Shown one piece after another: positions 1 to 5,367 of a stretch of 7,192 bases of DNA (positions are counted from its first letter, which is position 1; the number at the start of each line of letters is the position of its first letter). Origin of the DNA: Methylocystaceae bacterium (GTDB lineage Bacteria; Pseudomonadota; Alphaproteobacteria; Rhizobiales; Beijerinckiaceae). Where the stretch lies: assembly GCA_003152255.1 (NCBI GenBank), contig PLZT01000175.1, forward strand, positions 23,392-30,583, written 5' to 3'. A program made the position numbers and the translations under genes. The notes under the pieces are model-generated. The model did not search any database, was not told where the DNA came from, and worked only from the letters and a program-made list of their open reading frames with translations.

Positions 1-407
1 CCGAGATAGCCCGGCACGACGCTGACATTGGCCTTCGAGGCGAATTTCTTGGATTCGATCTTGTCGCCCATCGCCTCGATGGCGCGCGGGTTGGGACCGA
101 TGAAGACGATATTGGCGTCGGCCAGCGCCGTGGCGAAGGCCGCCCGTTCGGACAAAAATCCGTAGCCGGGATGCACCGCCTCGGCGCCCGTGCGCTTGCA
201 GGCGTCAATGATTTTGTCGATCAGCAGATAGGACTGCGCGGCCGGCGGCGGGCCGATATGCACGGCCTCGTCGGCCATTTCGACATGCAGCGCGTCGGCG
301 TCCGCGTCGGAATAAACGGCGACGGTGGCGATGCCCAGCCGCCGGGCGGTCTTGATGATGCGGCAGGCGATCTCGCCACGATTGGCGATCAGAATTTTAC
401 GAAACAT
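1..407 (-). CDS. pccA: Propionyl-CoA carboxylase alpha subunit (biotin carboxylase), N-terminal part
   Basis: This is the N-terminal 135 codons of a biotin-dependent acyl-CoA carboxylase alpha subunit; the rest lies left of the window. The protein carboxylates biotin with ATP and bicarbonate for transfer to propionyl-CoA, giving methylmalonyl-CoA in the cytoplasm. Visible marks of the biotin carboxylase N-domain are IANRGEIA (residues 7-14), HPGYGFLSE (79-87), FIGP (102-105) and GDKIESK (114-120). The lysine at 116 matches the ATP-binding Lys116 of E. coli AccC. The phrases [14 protein letters not shown] and NVSVVPGYL resemble alphaproteobacterial PccA more than AccC, but this is from memory of the family. 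A methylcrotonyl-CoA or other acyl-CoA carboxylase remains possible because the carboxyltransferase partner is not visible. The start is the ATG at 405-407, with a weak GGGG-type ribosome binding site just upstream. It lies 85 bp downstream of clpP on the same strand, where alphaproteobacteria usually have clpX. Confidence 0.85.
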   Translation of the reverse strand, partial: MFRKILIANRGEIACRIIKTARRLGIATVAVYSDADADALHVEMADEAVHIGPPPAAQSYLLIDKIIDACKRTGAEAVHPGYGFLSERAAFATALADANIVFIGPNPRAIEAMGDKIESKKFASKANVSVVPGYL

Positions 408-429
408 AAGCGCCCCGATTTTAAGCGAC

Positions 430-466
430 GCGCCCGCCTCCCACTCCCCCGGAAACTGGCGGGCGC
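430..466. terminator. Inverted repeat between clpP and pccA
   Basis: A perfect 9-bp GC-rich inverted repeat (430-438 with 458-466) encloses a 19-nt loop, 27 bp past the clpP stop. In the clpP direction no T-run follows, so intrinsic termination would be weak; on the plus strand the stem is followed by TTTTATTGTCTTTT. It could be a partial clpP terminator, an mRNA-stabilising stem, or chance in GC-rich DNA. The sequence CCGATTTTA occurs on both sides of it (415-423 and 466-474). Confidence 0.35.
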
Positions 467-492
467 CGATTTTATTGTCTTTTAGTTTTCGT

Positions 493-1128
493 TTAGGCCT
501 TCGCTTCCGCTTCGTCTTCCGGCCGCTTCGATTGCACCTTGTCGATGATGCCGAAGTCCTTGGCCTCTTGCGCCGTCATGAAGTGATCGCGGTCGAGCGT
601 CCGCTCGATGGTGTCGTAGTCCTTGCCGGTGTGAAACTCGTAGATCTCGTTGAGGCGGCGCTTGATCTTCAGAATGTCCTCGGCGTGGCGCTGAATGTCC
701 GACGCCTGGCCCTGGAACCCGCCCGACGGCTGGTGCAGCATCACGCGCGCGTTGGGCAGCGCGAAGCGCAGACCATGCTCGCCGGCGCACAGCAGGAGCG
801 AACCCATCGAGGCCGCCTGGCCGACGCACAGCGTCGACACCTTCGGCTTGATGAACTGCATCGTGTCGTAGATGGCGAGGCCCGAAGTCACCACGCCGCC
901 CGGCGAGTTGATGTAGAGGAAGATTTCCTTCTTCGGATTCTCGGCCTCGAGAAACAGCAACTGCGCCATGATCACCGAGGCCATGTGGTCTTCCACCGGG
1001 CCGGTCAGGAACACGATGCGCTCACGCAGCAGCCGCGAGTAAATGTCGAAGCCGCGCTCGCCGCGCGACGTGTTCTCGATCACTTGCGGGATGAGATATT
1101 GGTTGTAGACCTCGATCGGATCGCGCAT
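493..1128 (-). CDS. clpP: ATP-dependent Clp protease proteolytic subunit ClpP
   Basis: A complete 211-residue ClpP, the serine peptidase that forms the two-ring, 14-subunit barrel fed by ClpX or ClpA. The catalytic triad is intact: Ser107 in QAASMGS, His132 in MLHQPSGG and Asp181 in DRDHFM. The spacing (25 and 49 residues) equals that of E. coli Ser-His-Asp. INSPGG (74-79) is the conserved strand and turn near the active site, and YLIPQVIE near the N-terminus is typical of the family. The C-terminus is a short acidic tail rich in Glu and Ala. The length is normal for alphaproteobacterial ClpP. The ATG at 1126-1128 has an AGAGAGG sequence 11 nt upstream, rather far, plus GAGAG directly before it. 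It follows tig by 153 bp on the same strand, the usual order. clpX does not follow it here; pccA does. Confidence 0.97.
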   Translation of the reverse strand: MRDPIEVYNQYLIPQVIENTSRGERGFDIYSRLLRERIVFLTGPVEDHMASVIMAQLLFLEAENPKKEIFLYINSPGGVVTSGLAIYDTMQFIKPKVSTLCVGQAASMGSLLLCAGEHGLRFALPNARVMLHQPSGGFQGQASDIQRHAEDILKIKRRLNEIYEFHTGKDYDTIERTLDRDHFMTAQEAKDFGIIDKVQSKRPEDEAEAKA

Positions 1129-1164
1129 CTCTCAGAAAACCTCTCTCGTCCCCGGTGCATCGGG

Positions 1165-1195
1165 CGCCGCGCCTCTTGGAGGCGAAGGCGCGGCG
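1165..1195 (-). other. Strong hairpin in the tig-clpP spacer with an alternative fold
   Basis: A 10-bp perfect stem (1165-1174 with 1186-1195) with an 11-nt loop lies about 37 bp upstream of clpP. A competing 6-bp stem with a 3-nt loop (1170-1175 with 1179-1184) uses some of the same bases. Neither is followed by a T-run in the clpP direction. Such a structure in the clpP leader could tune read-through from tig or clpP translation, but no function is shown by the sequence. Confidence 0.4.
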
Positions 1196-1261
1196 TTCGT
1201 CGTCAGCCTCTAGTCATATTTCATCCGCGCGGCAAGGCGCAAAACCGAGCGGTAAGCTGCG

Positions 1262-1280
1262 AAAACGGCGCCGTTGCGCC
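1262..1280 (-). terminator. Possible weak intrinsic terminator after tig
   Basis: One base after the tig stop codon is GGCGC-AACG-GCGCC, a 5-bp all-GC stem with a 4-nt loop (1267-1280), followed on the minus strand by GTTTTC. The position and U-stretch fit a short or leaky terminator that would partly separate tig from clpP. The stem is short, so confidence is limited. Confidence 0.4.
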
Positions 1281-1281
1281 A

Positions 1282-2646
1282 TCACGCGGCGGCGGACGGC
1301 TTCTCTTCGTCCTCGGCGAAGAGCTCTTCGCGCGTCACGGTCTTGTCGGAGACCGCGACGATTCCGGCGAGGTGGGCGACCACCCGCTCCTCGTAGATCG
1401 GCGCGCGGAGCGAGGCGAGCGCGTTCTCGTTCTTGCGGTAGAAGTCCCAGACTTCCTTCTCCTGGCCGGGGAACTGCCGCGCGCGTTCGACCACGGCGTC
1501 GGTGAGATCCTTCTCCTCGACCGTGACGCCGGCCTTTTGGCCAATCTCGGCGAGCACCAGCCCCAGGCGCACGCGACGCTCGGCGATGGCGCGATATTCG
1601 GCGCGCGTCTCGTCCTCGTTCTTATCCGCCTCGGGCTCCGCTTGGCCGGCGCGCTGGCGTTCCGCCTCATAATCGCGCCAAATGCCCGCGAACTCGTTTT
1701 CCACCAGGCTCGCCGGCAGGTCGAACTTATATCGGGCGTCGAGAGCGTCGAGCAGCGCGCGCTTGAACTTGTCGCGCGAGGCCTTTTCGAAGTCGGCCTC
1801 CAGATTGCCGCGCACCGCCGTCTTCAGCGCATCGAGCGAATCGAAGCCGTATTTCTTGGCGAATTCGTCGTCGATCTCGGCGGCCTTGGGGGCTTCGACG
1901 GACTTGACCGTCACGTCGAATTCGGCGTCCTTGCCGGCGAGATTCTTGGCCGAATATTCGTCGGGGAAGCGCGCCTTGACGAGGCGCTGTTCGCCTGCGG
2001 CCGCGCCGTCCAACTGATCCTCGAAGCCGGGGATGAAGGAGCCGGAGCCCAGCACGAGATCCACGTCGCCGCCCGTGCCGCCTTCGAAGGCGACGCCATC
2101 AAGCTTGCCGGTGAAGTCGATGGTCAGCTTGTCGCCCTTCTCGGCCTTGGCGCTTTCCGCCTTCGGCTCGTATTCGCGAACGCGGTCGGTCAGAGCCTGT
2201 ATGCTCTTCTCGACATCCTCGTCGGTGACCGGAGCGATCGGACGTTCGAGCGAAATATCGTCGAAGGAGCCGAGTTCGAAGCTCGGCAGCGTCTCGAAGG
2301 TCACGACGAAGGAAAAATCGCCGGCCGCTTCAAGCGCCTTCTCGACCTCGTCCTGGCCGCCGGGGAAATCGAGCTTCGGCTCGGCGGCGATGCGCAGCTT
2401 GTTGTCGTCGACGATCTTGCGGTTGGCCTCGTTGACGGCCTCCTGCAACACTTCGCTCATCAGGCTTTTGCCATAGAGCTTCTTGAGGTGCGAGATTGGC
2501 GCCTTGCCGGGGCGGAACCCCTTGATCTGGGCTTTGGCGCGCATCTCGGCGAGCTGAGTCTCGAGCTTGGCGGCGAGATCGCCCGCCGGCAGCACGACCT
2601 TGAATTCCTGTTTCAAGCCCTCGGATAGGGTTTGCGTCACTTGCAT
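1282..2646 (-). CDS. tig: Trigger factor, ribosome-associated chaperone and prolyl isomerase
   Basis: A 454-residue trigger factor, the chaperone that docks at the ribosome exit tunnel and meets nascent chains. The N-terminal ribosome-binding domain (about 1-115) carries the signature GFRPGKAP (43-50). An FKBP-type peptidyl-prolyl isomerase domain follows (about 170-250), recognisable from the FTGKLDG and FEGG segments (178-190) and SFIPGFEDQL (203-212). The rest, to about residue 440, is the helical C-terminal chaperone domain, with a variable acidic, Ala-rich tail. Length is in the family's usual range. The frame stays open upstream to an ATG at 2725-2727, but that extension is Arg/Lys-rich and unlike the family. 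The ATG at 2644-2646 gives the canonical MQVTQTL start and has AGAAGG 8 nt upstream, so it is preferred. It is preceded by tRNA-Leu and followed by clpP on the same strand, a common alphaproteobacterial arrangement. Confidence 0.97.
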   Translation of the reverse strand: MQVTQTLSEGLKQEFKVVLPAGDLAAKLETQLAEMRAKAQIKGFRPGKAPISHLKKLYGKSLMSEVLQEAVNEANRKIVDDNKLRIAAEPKLDFPGGQDEVEKALEAAGDFSFVVTFETLPSFELGSFDDISLERPIAPVTDEDVEKSIQALTDRVREYEPKAESAKAEKGDKLTIDFTGKLDGVAFEGGTGGDVDLVLGSGSFIPGFEDQLDGAAAGEQRLVKARFPDEYSAKNLAGKDAEFDVTVKSVEAPKAAEIDDEFAKKYGFDSLDALKTAVRGNLEADFEKASRDKFKRALLDALDARYKFDLPASLVENEFAGIWRDYEAERQRAGQAEPEADKNEDETRAEYRAIAERRVRLGLVLAEIGQKAGVTVEEKDLTDAVVERARQFPGQEKEVWDFYRKNENALASLRAPIYEERVVAHLAGIVAVSDKTVTREELFAEDEEKPSAAA

Positions 2647-2687
2647 GTCATTCGCCTTCTGCAACGTCAATTTCGATCGGCGCGCGA

Positions 2688-2715
2688 GCCTTTTAAAAGG
2701 CCTCCGGCGCCGGAG
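2688..2715. repeat. Two abutting perfect 14-bp palindromes between tRNA-Leu and tig
   Basis: GCCTTTTAAAAGGC (2688-2701) is directly followed by CTCCGGCGCCGGAG (2702-2715); each equals its own reverse complement. In the minus-strand direction the GC-rich one can form a 5-bp stem with a GCGC loop followed by GCCTTTT. It may therefore act as a short terminator for tRNA-Leu, with the AT-rich one next to the tig leader. Alternatively they are protein-binding sites. They lie 42-69 bp upstream of the tig start codon. Confidence 0.5.
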
Positions 2716-2776
2716 CATCGTGTCCAAATTCCTCGTCGCCGAAGCGCTCGAAGCCTCTTCAATGGCGGATGCGCCT

Positions 2777-2861
2777 TGGTGCGGGCGGAGGGACTCGAAC
2801 CCCCACGACTTGCGTCACCGGAACCTAAATCCGGCGCGTCTACCAGTTCCGCCACGCCCGC
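2777..2861 (-). tRNA. tRNA-Leu, anticodon UAG
   Basis: A complete 85-nt class II tRNA. The acceptor stem GCGGGCG pairs with CGCCCGC, followed by A73 and an encoded CCA end (2777-2779 on the plus strand). The D-arm region contains ACTGGTAGA, as in leucine tRNAs. The anticodon stem CCGGA/TCCGG encloses TTTAGGT, giving anticodon UAG (2825-2827) for CUN, mainly CUA/CUG, leucine codons. A long variable arm (GAC...GTC) and a T-arm with GGTTCGAGTCC complete the fold. It lies 130 bp upstream of tig on the same strand. No other tRNA is visible. Confidence 0.97.
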
Positions 2862-2904
2862 GACGGCCGCCGTTCGGACGCGCTACAGCCCATCTTCAAT
2901 AACC

Positions 2905-2913
2905 CATATAGCA
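2905..2913 (-). promoter_or_regulatory. Possible -10 element for tRNA-Leu
   Basis: TGCTATATG on the minus strand resembles an extended -10 box (TGnTATAAT) about 45 bp before the tRNA 5' end, leaving a short leader of about 37 nt. No good TTGACA-like -35 is seen at the expected distance, so this is tentative. Confidence 0.25.
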
Positions 2914-2945
2914 GAAAAGGGCGCCCCCTAAGGACACCCTTCGGC

Positions 2946-2960
2946 CGGCGCGTCGCGCCG
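2946..2960. other. Short GC-rich hairpin in the GNAT-tRNA spacer
   Basis: CGGCGC-GTC-GCGCCG is a 6-bp stem with a 3-nt loop in the spacer between the acetyltransferase and tRNA-Leu. No T-run follows on the minus strand. It may be a second transcript-end structure for the polyamine operon or chance. The rest of the 2862-3025 spacer shows nothing codable. Confidence 0.2.
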
Positions 2961-3001
2961 CTCTATAGCATGGGAGAACGGCGATGCAGCAGAAATTTTG
3001 C

Positions 3002-3023
3002 CGGGCGCGACTTCCCGCGCCCG
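3002..3023 (-). terminator. Stem-loop directly after the acetyltransferase gene
   Basis: Two bases after the TAA stop is a perfect 8-bp GC stem (3002-3009 with 3016-3023) with a 6-nt loop. On the minus strand it is followed by GCAAAATTTCT, so there is only a short, late U-stretch. The position immediately behind the last gene of the decarboxylase-acetyltransferase pair supports a role as transcript end or 3' stabiliser. Confidence 0.5.
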
Positions 3024-3025
3024 CC

Positions 3026-3622
3026 TTACGCCGCCGCCCTGAGCGCGAGCGGCCCCTCGTTCCCGAGCGGCGCCCGCGCGCCCGCCGCGCCGACCCGCCC
3101 TTGAGCGCCGCGCAGCGCGCCCGGCGACAGCTCCTTGCCGAGGAAACGCGCCTCGTCCACCCATCCCGGCAAGACGAGGCCTTGGGTCGGCGCCCGCTCG
3201 AAGCCGAAGCGCCGGTAATAGGGCTCGTCGCCGACCAGCAGCACGGCGCGGTGATTGCGCGCGCGCGCCCGGTCCAGACCAGTCTCGATCATCGCGGCGC
3301 CAAGGCCGAGCGAGCGATAATCGCTGGCCACCGCGAGCGGCCCGAGCAGCAGCGCCGCGCGCCCCGGCCCGGCCTGGATCGGCCACAGCCGCAAGGTCGC
3401 GACGAGCCGCGCGCCGTCATGCGCCGCGAGCGCAAGGCCCCGCGCGGGAAGACGCCCGGCTCGCAGCTTCTCGCAGGTCTTCAGGAAACGCGCCGGTCCA
3501 AAACTCGCGTCGAGCAGCTTTTCGCGCGCGAAAACATCGTCCGGCGATTCGTCGTCGATGACGAAGCCGGCGGGCGCGAAAGCCGCGTGGGGCGCGGCGT
3601 GAAGGGCAAGATCAAAGGTCAT
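3026..3622 (-). CDS. GNAT family N-acetyltransferase linked to ornithine decarboxylase
   Basis: A 198-residue GCN5-related N-acetyltransferase of YhbS-like type; these enzymes move acetyl from acetyl-CoA to an amine. The central fold is clear: LLLGPLAVASDYRSLGLGAAMI (about 91-112) contains the acetyl-CoA pyrophosphate-binding loop R-S-L-G-L-G-A (103-109). The later strand AVLLVGDEPYYRRFGFE (126-142) is typical of this subgroup. The C-terminal 30 or so residues are Ala/Arg/Gly-rich and poorly conserved-looking. The substrate is unknown. Because it lies 123 bp downstream of the decarboxylase on the same strand, a polyamine or related amine is a reasonable inference, and I recall this gene pair from other alphaproteobacteria. 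An upstream ATG at 3632-3634 would add four residues, but GGAGG (3628-3632) overlaps it and sits 5 nt before the ATG at 3620-3622, so the latter is chosen. Confidence 0.85.
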   Translation of the reverse strand: MTFDLALHAAPHAAFAPAGFVIDDESPDDVFAREKLLDASFGPARFLKTCEKLRAGRLPARGLALAAHDGARLVATLRLWPIQAGPGRAALLLGPLAVASDYRSLGLGAAMIETGLDRARARNHRAVLLVGDEPYYRRFGFERAPTQGLVLPGWVDEARFLGKELSPGALRGAQGRVGAAGARAPLGNEGPLALRAAA

Positions 3623-3660
3623 CACTGCCTCCATCGGAAGACAAGCGACCCTCGCGCCTC

Positions 3661-3679
3661 GCGCTGGACAAAGCAGCGC
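3661..3679. other. Hairpin in the decarboxylase-acetyltransferase spacer
   Basis: GCGCTG and CAGCGC form a perfect 6-bp stem with a 7-nt loop, about 40 bp upstream of the acetyltransferase start. It is flanked by three tandem CCGG units (3679-3690). No T-run follows, so read-through from the decarboxylase is expected. No separate promoter for the acetyltransferase is recognisable in the 123-bp spacer. Confidence 0.25.
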
Positions 3680-3745
3680 CGGCCGGCCGGGACAGGGGGA
3701 ACGAAGTGTTTCAAGACTCTCTCCCGCTCGCGCAAGAAAGACCGC

Positions 3746-4888
3746 TCAGATCACGAAGGATTCCAACGGCGCGAAGCCGTTGAAGCAAATCGAGGAATAG
3801 GTCGTCGTATAGGCGCCCGTCCCCTCGATCAGCACCTTGGCGCCGATCTCCAGACTCACGGGAAGCGCATACGGCTCCTTTTCGTAAAGCACGTCGATCG
3901 AATCGCAGCTCGGCCCGGCGATCACGCAAGGGGCAGCCGCGTCGCCGTCGAACTCGGTGCGGATCGGATAGCGAATCATTTCGTCGGTGGTCTCGGCGAG
4001 GCCGTTGAACTTGCCGATGTCGAGATAGACCCAGCGCAGCGTGTCCTCTTGCGACTTCTTCGAGATCAGCACCACTTCCGCCTCGATCACGCCGGCGTTG
4101 CCGACCATGCCGCGCCCCGGTTCGATGATCGTCTCGGGAATGCGGTTGCCGAAATGCTTGGACAGCGCGCGAAAGATCACGTTGCCGTAGGTTTTCACCG
4201 CCGGCACGTTATTGAGATATTTGGTCGGGAAGCCGCCGCCGAGATTGACCATCTGCAACTGAATGCCGCGCTCCGCGAGTTCGCGGAAAATCGCCGACGC
4301 GGACGCCAGCGCGCCATCCCACATGCGCGGATTGCGCTGCTGCGAGCCGACATGAAACGACACGCCATGGGCGGCGAGGCCGAGCGCATGGGCGTGTTCC
4401 AGCACCCGCGGCGCCATCTCCGGCGCGCAGCCGAATTTGCGCGACAGCGGCCATTCGGCCCCGGCGCCGTCGCACAAAATGCGGCAGAACACCTTGGAGC
4501 CGGGCGCCGCCCGGGCGATCTTCTCGACCTCGGCCTCGCAATCGACCGCGAACAGCCGCACGCCCAGCGCATGGGCGCGGGCGATGTCGCGCTCCTTCTT
4601 GATGGTGTTGCCGAAGCTGATTCGGTCGGGGCTCGCCCCGGCGGCCAGCGACATTTCGATCTCGGCCACCGAAGCCGTGTCGAAGCACGAGCCCAGCGTC
4701 GCCAGCAGGGAGAGCACCTCCGGCGCGGGATTGGCCTTCACAGCATAGAAGACGCGCGTGTCGGGCAGCGCCTTGGCGAAGGCGCGGTAATTGTCGCGCA
4801 CGACATCGAGATCGACGACGAGGCACGGGCCAATGTCGCGGCCTTCAAGACGGCGCGCGCGCAAAAATTCCTGAATACGATCGGTCAT
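3746..4888 (-). CDS. Ornithine (or lysine/ornithine) decarboxylase, PLP fold type III
   Basis: A 380-residue alanine-racemase-fold decarboxylase that converts L-ornithine to putrescine, and possibly lysine to cadaverine, in the cytoplasm. It is the entry step of polyamine synthesis. All key residues are visible: the PLP Schiff-base lysine K51 in FYAVKANP; H179 in SFHVGSQ, which stacks on PLP; the phosphate-binding loop GGGF (217-220); E256 in EPGRG; the dimer-contributed C328-D329 in GPSCDSID; and Y360 in GTGAYTTTY. The length matches bacterial enzymes of this group rather than the long inducible SpeF/CadA type. GPSCDSIDVLYE resembles lysine/ornithine decarboxylases, so substrate preference is open. 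The frame extends 42 codons upstream into the leader, but the ATG at 4886-4888 gives the usual MTDRIQEFL start with a G-rich ribosome binding site (4897-4902). It is preceded by a long structured leader and followed by a GNAT gene. Confidence 0.94.
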   Translation of the reverse strand: MTDRIQEFLRARRLEGRDIGPCLVVDLDVVRDNYRAFAKALPDTRVFYAVKANPAPEVLSLLATLGSCFDTASVAEIEMSLAAGASPDRISFGNTIKKERDIARAHALGVRLFAVDCEAEVEKIARAAPGSKVFCRILCDGAGAEWPLSRKFGCAPEMAPRVLEHAHALGLAAHGVSFHVGSQQRNPRMWDGALASASAIFRELAERGIQLQMVNLGGGFPTKYLNNVPAVKTYGNVIFRALSKHFGNRIPETIIEPGRGMVGNAGVIEAEVVLISKKSQEDTLRWVYLDIGKFNGLAETTDEMIRYPIRTEFDGDAAAPCVIAGPSCDSIDVLYEKEPYALPVSLEIGAKVLIEGTGAYTTTYSSICFNGFAPLESFVI

Positions 4889-4900
4889 CGCGGCATCCCC

Positions 4901-4948
4901 CCAACGAAGGGCGCGGGCGAGGCCGCGCCAAGAAACAGGCTTCGGTGG
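4901..4948 (-). promoter_or_regulatory. Long bulged hairpin abutting the decarboxylase ribosome binding site
   Basis: On the minus strand an outer stem (4940-4948 with 4901-4909, eight of nine positions paired) and an inner perfect 7-bp stem GGCGCGG/CCGCGCC (4923-4929 with 4910-4916, 6-nt loop) stack with a 10-nt bulge on the 5' side only. The 3' side runs straight into the G-rich ribosome binding site; G4901 and G4902 belong to both. This is the layout expected of a translation-controlling element. Confidence 0.55.
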
Positions 4949-5004
4949 ACAACAGACGTCCTTCGCTCGCGCGCGTTGGAGACGCGACGAACGTTGTAAG
5001 TCCG

Positions 5005-5019
5005 CGATCCTCAAGATCG
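5005..5019 (-). other. Hairpin holding the stop codon of the leader ORF
   Basis: CGATC-TTGAG-GATCG on the minus strand is a perfect 5-bp stem with a 5-nt loop. The TGA that ends the 37-codon leader ORF (5011-5013) lies inside the loop, so a ribosome finishing or stalling at that ORF would melt this stem. Confidence 0.4.
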
Positions 5020-5124
5020 ACGCCGCGCGCTAAGTCGCGCGACTGCGATCCGGTGATGCGCCGTCGGCGATCCAATGGAGACAGAAATGCGCATGACGCG
5101 CATGACGGTCATCTGGATAGCCAT
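5011..5124 (-). CDS. Small upstream ORF (37 codons) in the decarboxylase leader, putative leader peptide
   Basis: An ATG-to-TGA ORF lies wholly inside the decarboxylase leader, ending 122 nt before the decarboxylase start. The peptide begins MAIQMTVMRVMRISVSI and ends in a basic stretch with HHR followed by RLSARRRS, including three consecutive arginine codons (CGG, CGT, CGA) just before Ser and the stop. The two VMR units come from a tandem 9-bp DNA repeat (5089-5106). No clear Shine-Dalgarno sequence precedes this ATG; internal ATGs at codons 5, 8 and 11 are alternatives. The frame is open much further upstream (to 5424), so openness alone proves little in this GC-rich DNA. Placement upstream of an ornithine decarboxylase recalls the SpeFL arrest peptide of Enterobacteria, which senses ornithine, although the sequence is unrelated as far as I can see. 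Confidence 0.35.
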   Translation of the reverse strand: MAIQMTVMRVMRISVSIGSPTAHHRIAVARLSARRRS

Positions 5125-5186
5125 CGTTTGGAAGGGGGTTTGGTCCCGTCCGCACGCCCGGCAAGAAAGACAAGCCTCTTCGGTAA

Positions 5187-5207
5187 GTCGACCTTTGGAG
5201 GGTCGAC
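5187..5207 (-). other. Perfect 7-bp hairpin in the decarboxylase leader
   Basis: GTCGACC-CTCCAAA-GGTCGAC on the minus strand forms a 7-bp stem with a 7-nt loop. Flanking GTCTCT (5208-5213) and AGAGGC (5174-5179) can add a second stem of six pairs including one G-U. It lies just downstream of a T5 run (5215-5219) in the leader. Confidence 0.45.
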
Positions 5208-5304
5208 AGAGACGAAAAAGCCCGGTCCGTCGTTGCTTTAAGTCGCGATCCTCCGCTGAAACGGAGTTCGCCGGTTCGCCTCCGGCTGCCGGTTTTTTCT
5301 GAAG

Positions 5305-5338
5305 GGTGGTTAACCGGCCTCTTGTCCGGATCCCCACC
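5305..5338 (-). other. Nested hairpin near the 5' end of the decarboxylase leader
   Basis: GGTGG (5305-5309) pairs with CCACC (5334-5338), and inside it CCGG (5314-5317) pairs with CCGG (5326-5329). A symmetric 4/4 internal loop and an 8-nt terminal loop separate the parts. It begins about 37 nt after the predicted transcription start. Confidence 0.35.
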
Positions 5339-5367
5339 AACCGACACACGACCACAGGCACGTGCGA

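Larger units (their letters stand above)
5003..5253 (-). repeat. Recurring GGATCGC and GACTTA words in the decarboxylase leader
   Basis: Read on the minus strand, GGATCGC occurs at 5004-5010, 5045-5051, 5067-5073 and 5245-5251. GACTTA occurs at 4997-5002, 5031-5036, 5184-5189 and 5239-5244. Twice they combine into a longer imperfect repeat, GAGGATCGCG plus ACTTA plus a CAACG (5228-5253 and 4990-5012). The density is well above chance for a stretch of 260 bp. Confidence 0.6.

Noticed and set aside
325..2628. A 767-codon plus-strand open frame across pccA, clpP and tig
   Set aside because: It is antisense to three well-identified genes, has Arg/Leu/Val-rich low-complexity content with no recognisable domain, and is a by-product of GC-rich third positions on the other strand.
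2647..2727. An N-terminal extension of tig by 27 codons
   Set aside because: It is basic and unlike trigger factor N-termini, it crosses the two palindromes, and the downstream ATG has a good Shine-Dalgarno sequence.
2984..4999. A 671-codon plus-strand open frame across the acetyltransferase and decarboxylase
   Set aside because: It is antisense to two genes with intact catalytic motifs and has no family signature; same GC-bias artefact.
4889..5014. A 42-codon N-terminal extension of the decarboxylase
   Set aside because: It runs through the RBS-side hairpin and is not part of the family; the ATG at 4886-4888 gives the expected start.
5271..5298. A plus-strand terminator: CCGG-rich repeats followed by six T
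   Set aside because: The possible stems are only 4-5 bp and no plus-strand gene lies upstream; it may matter only if an antisense transcript exists.
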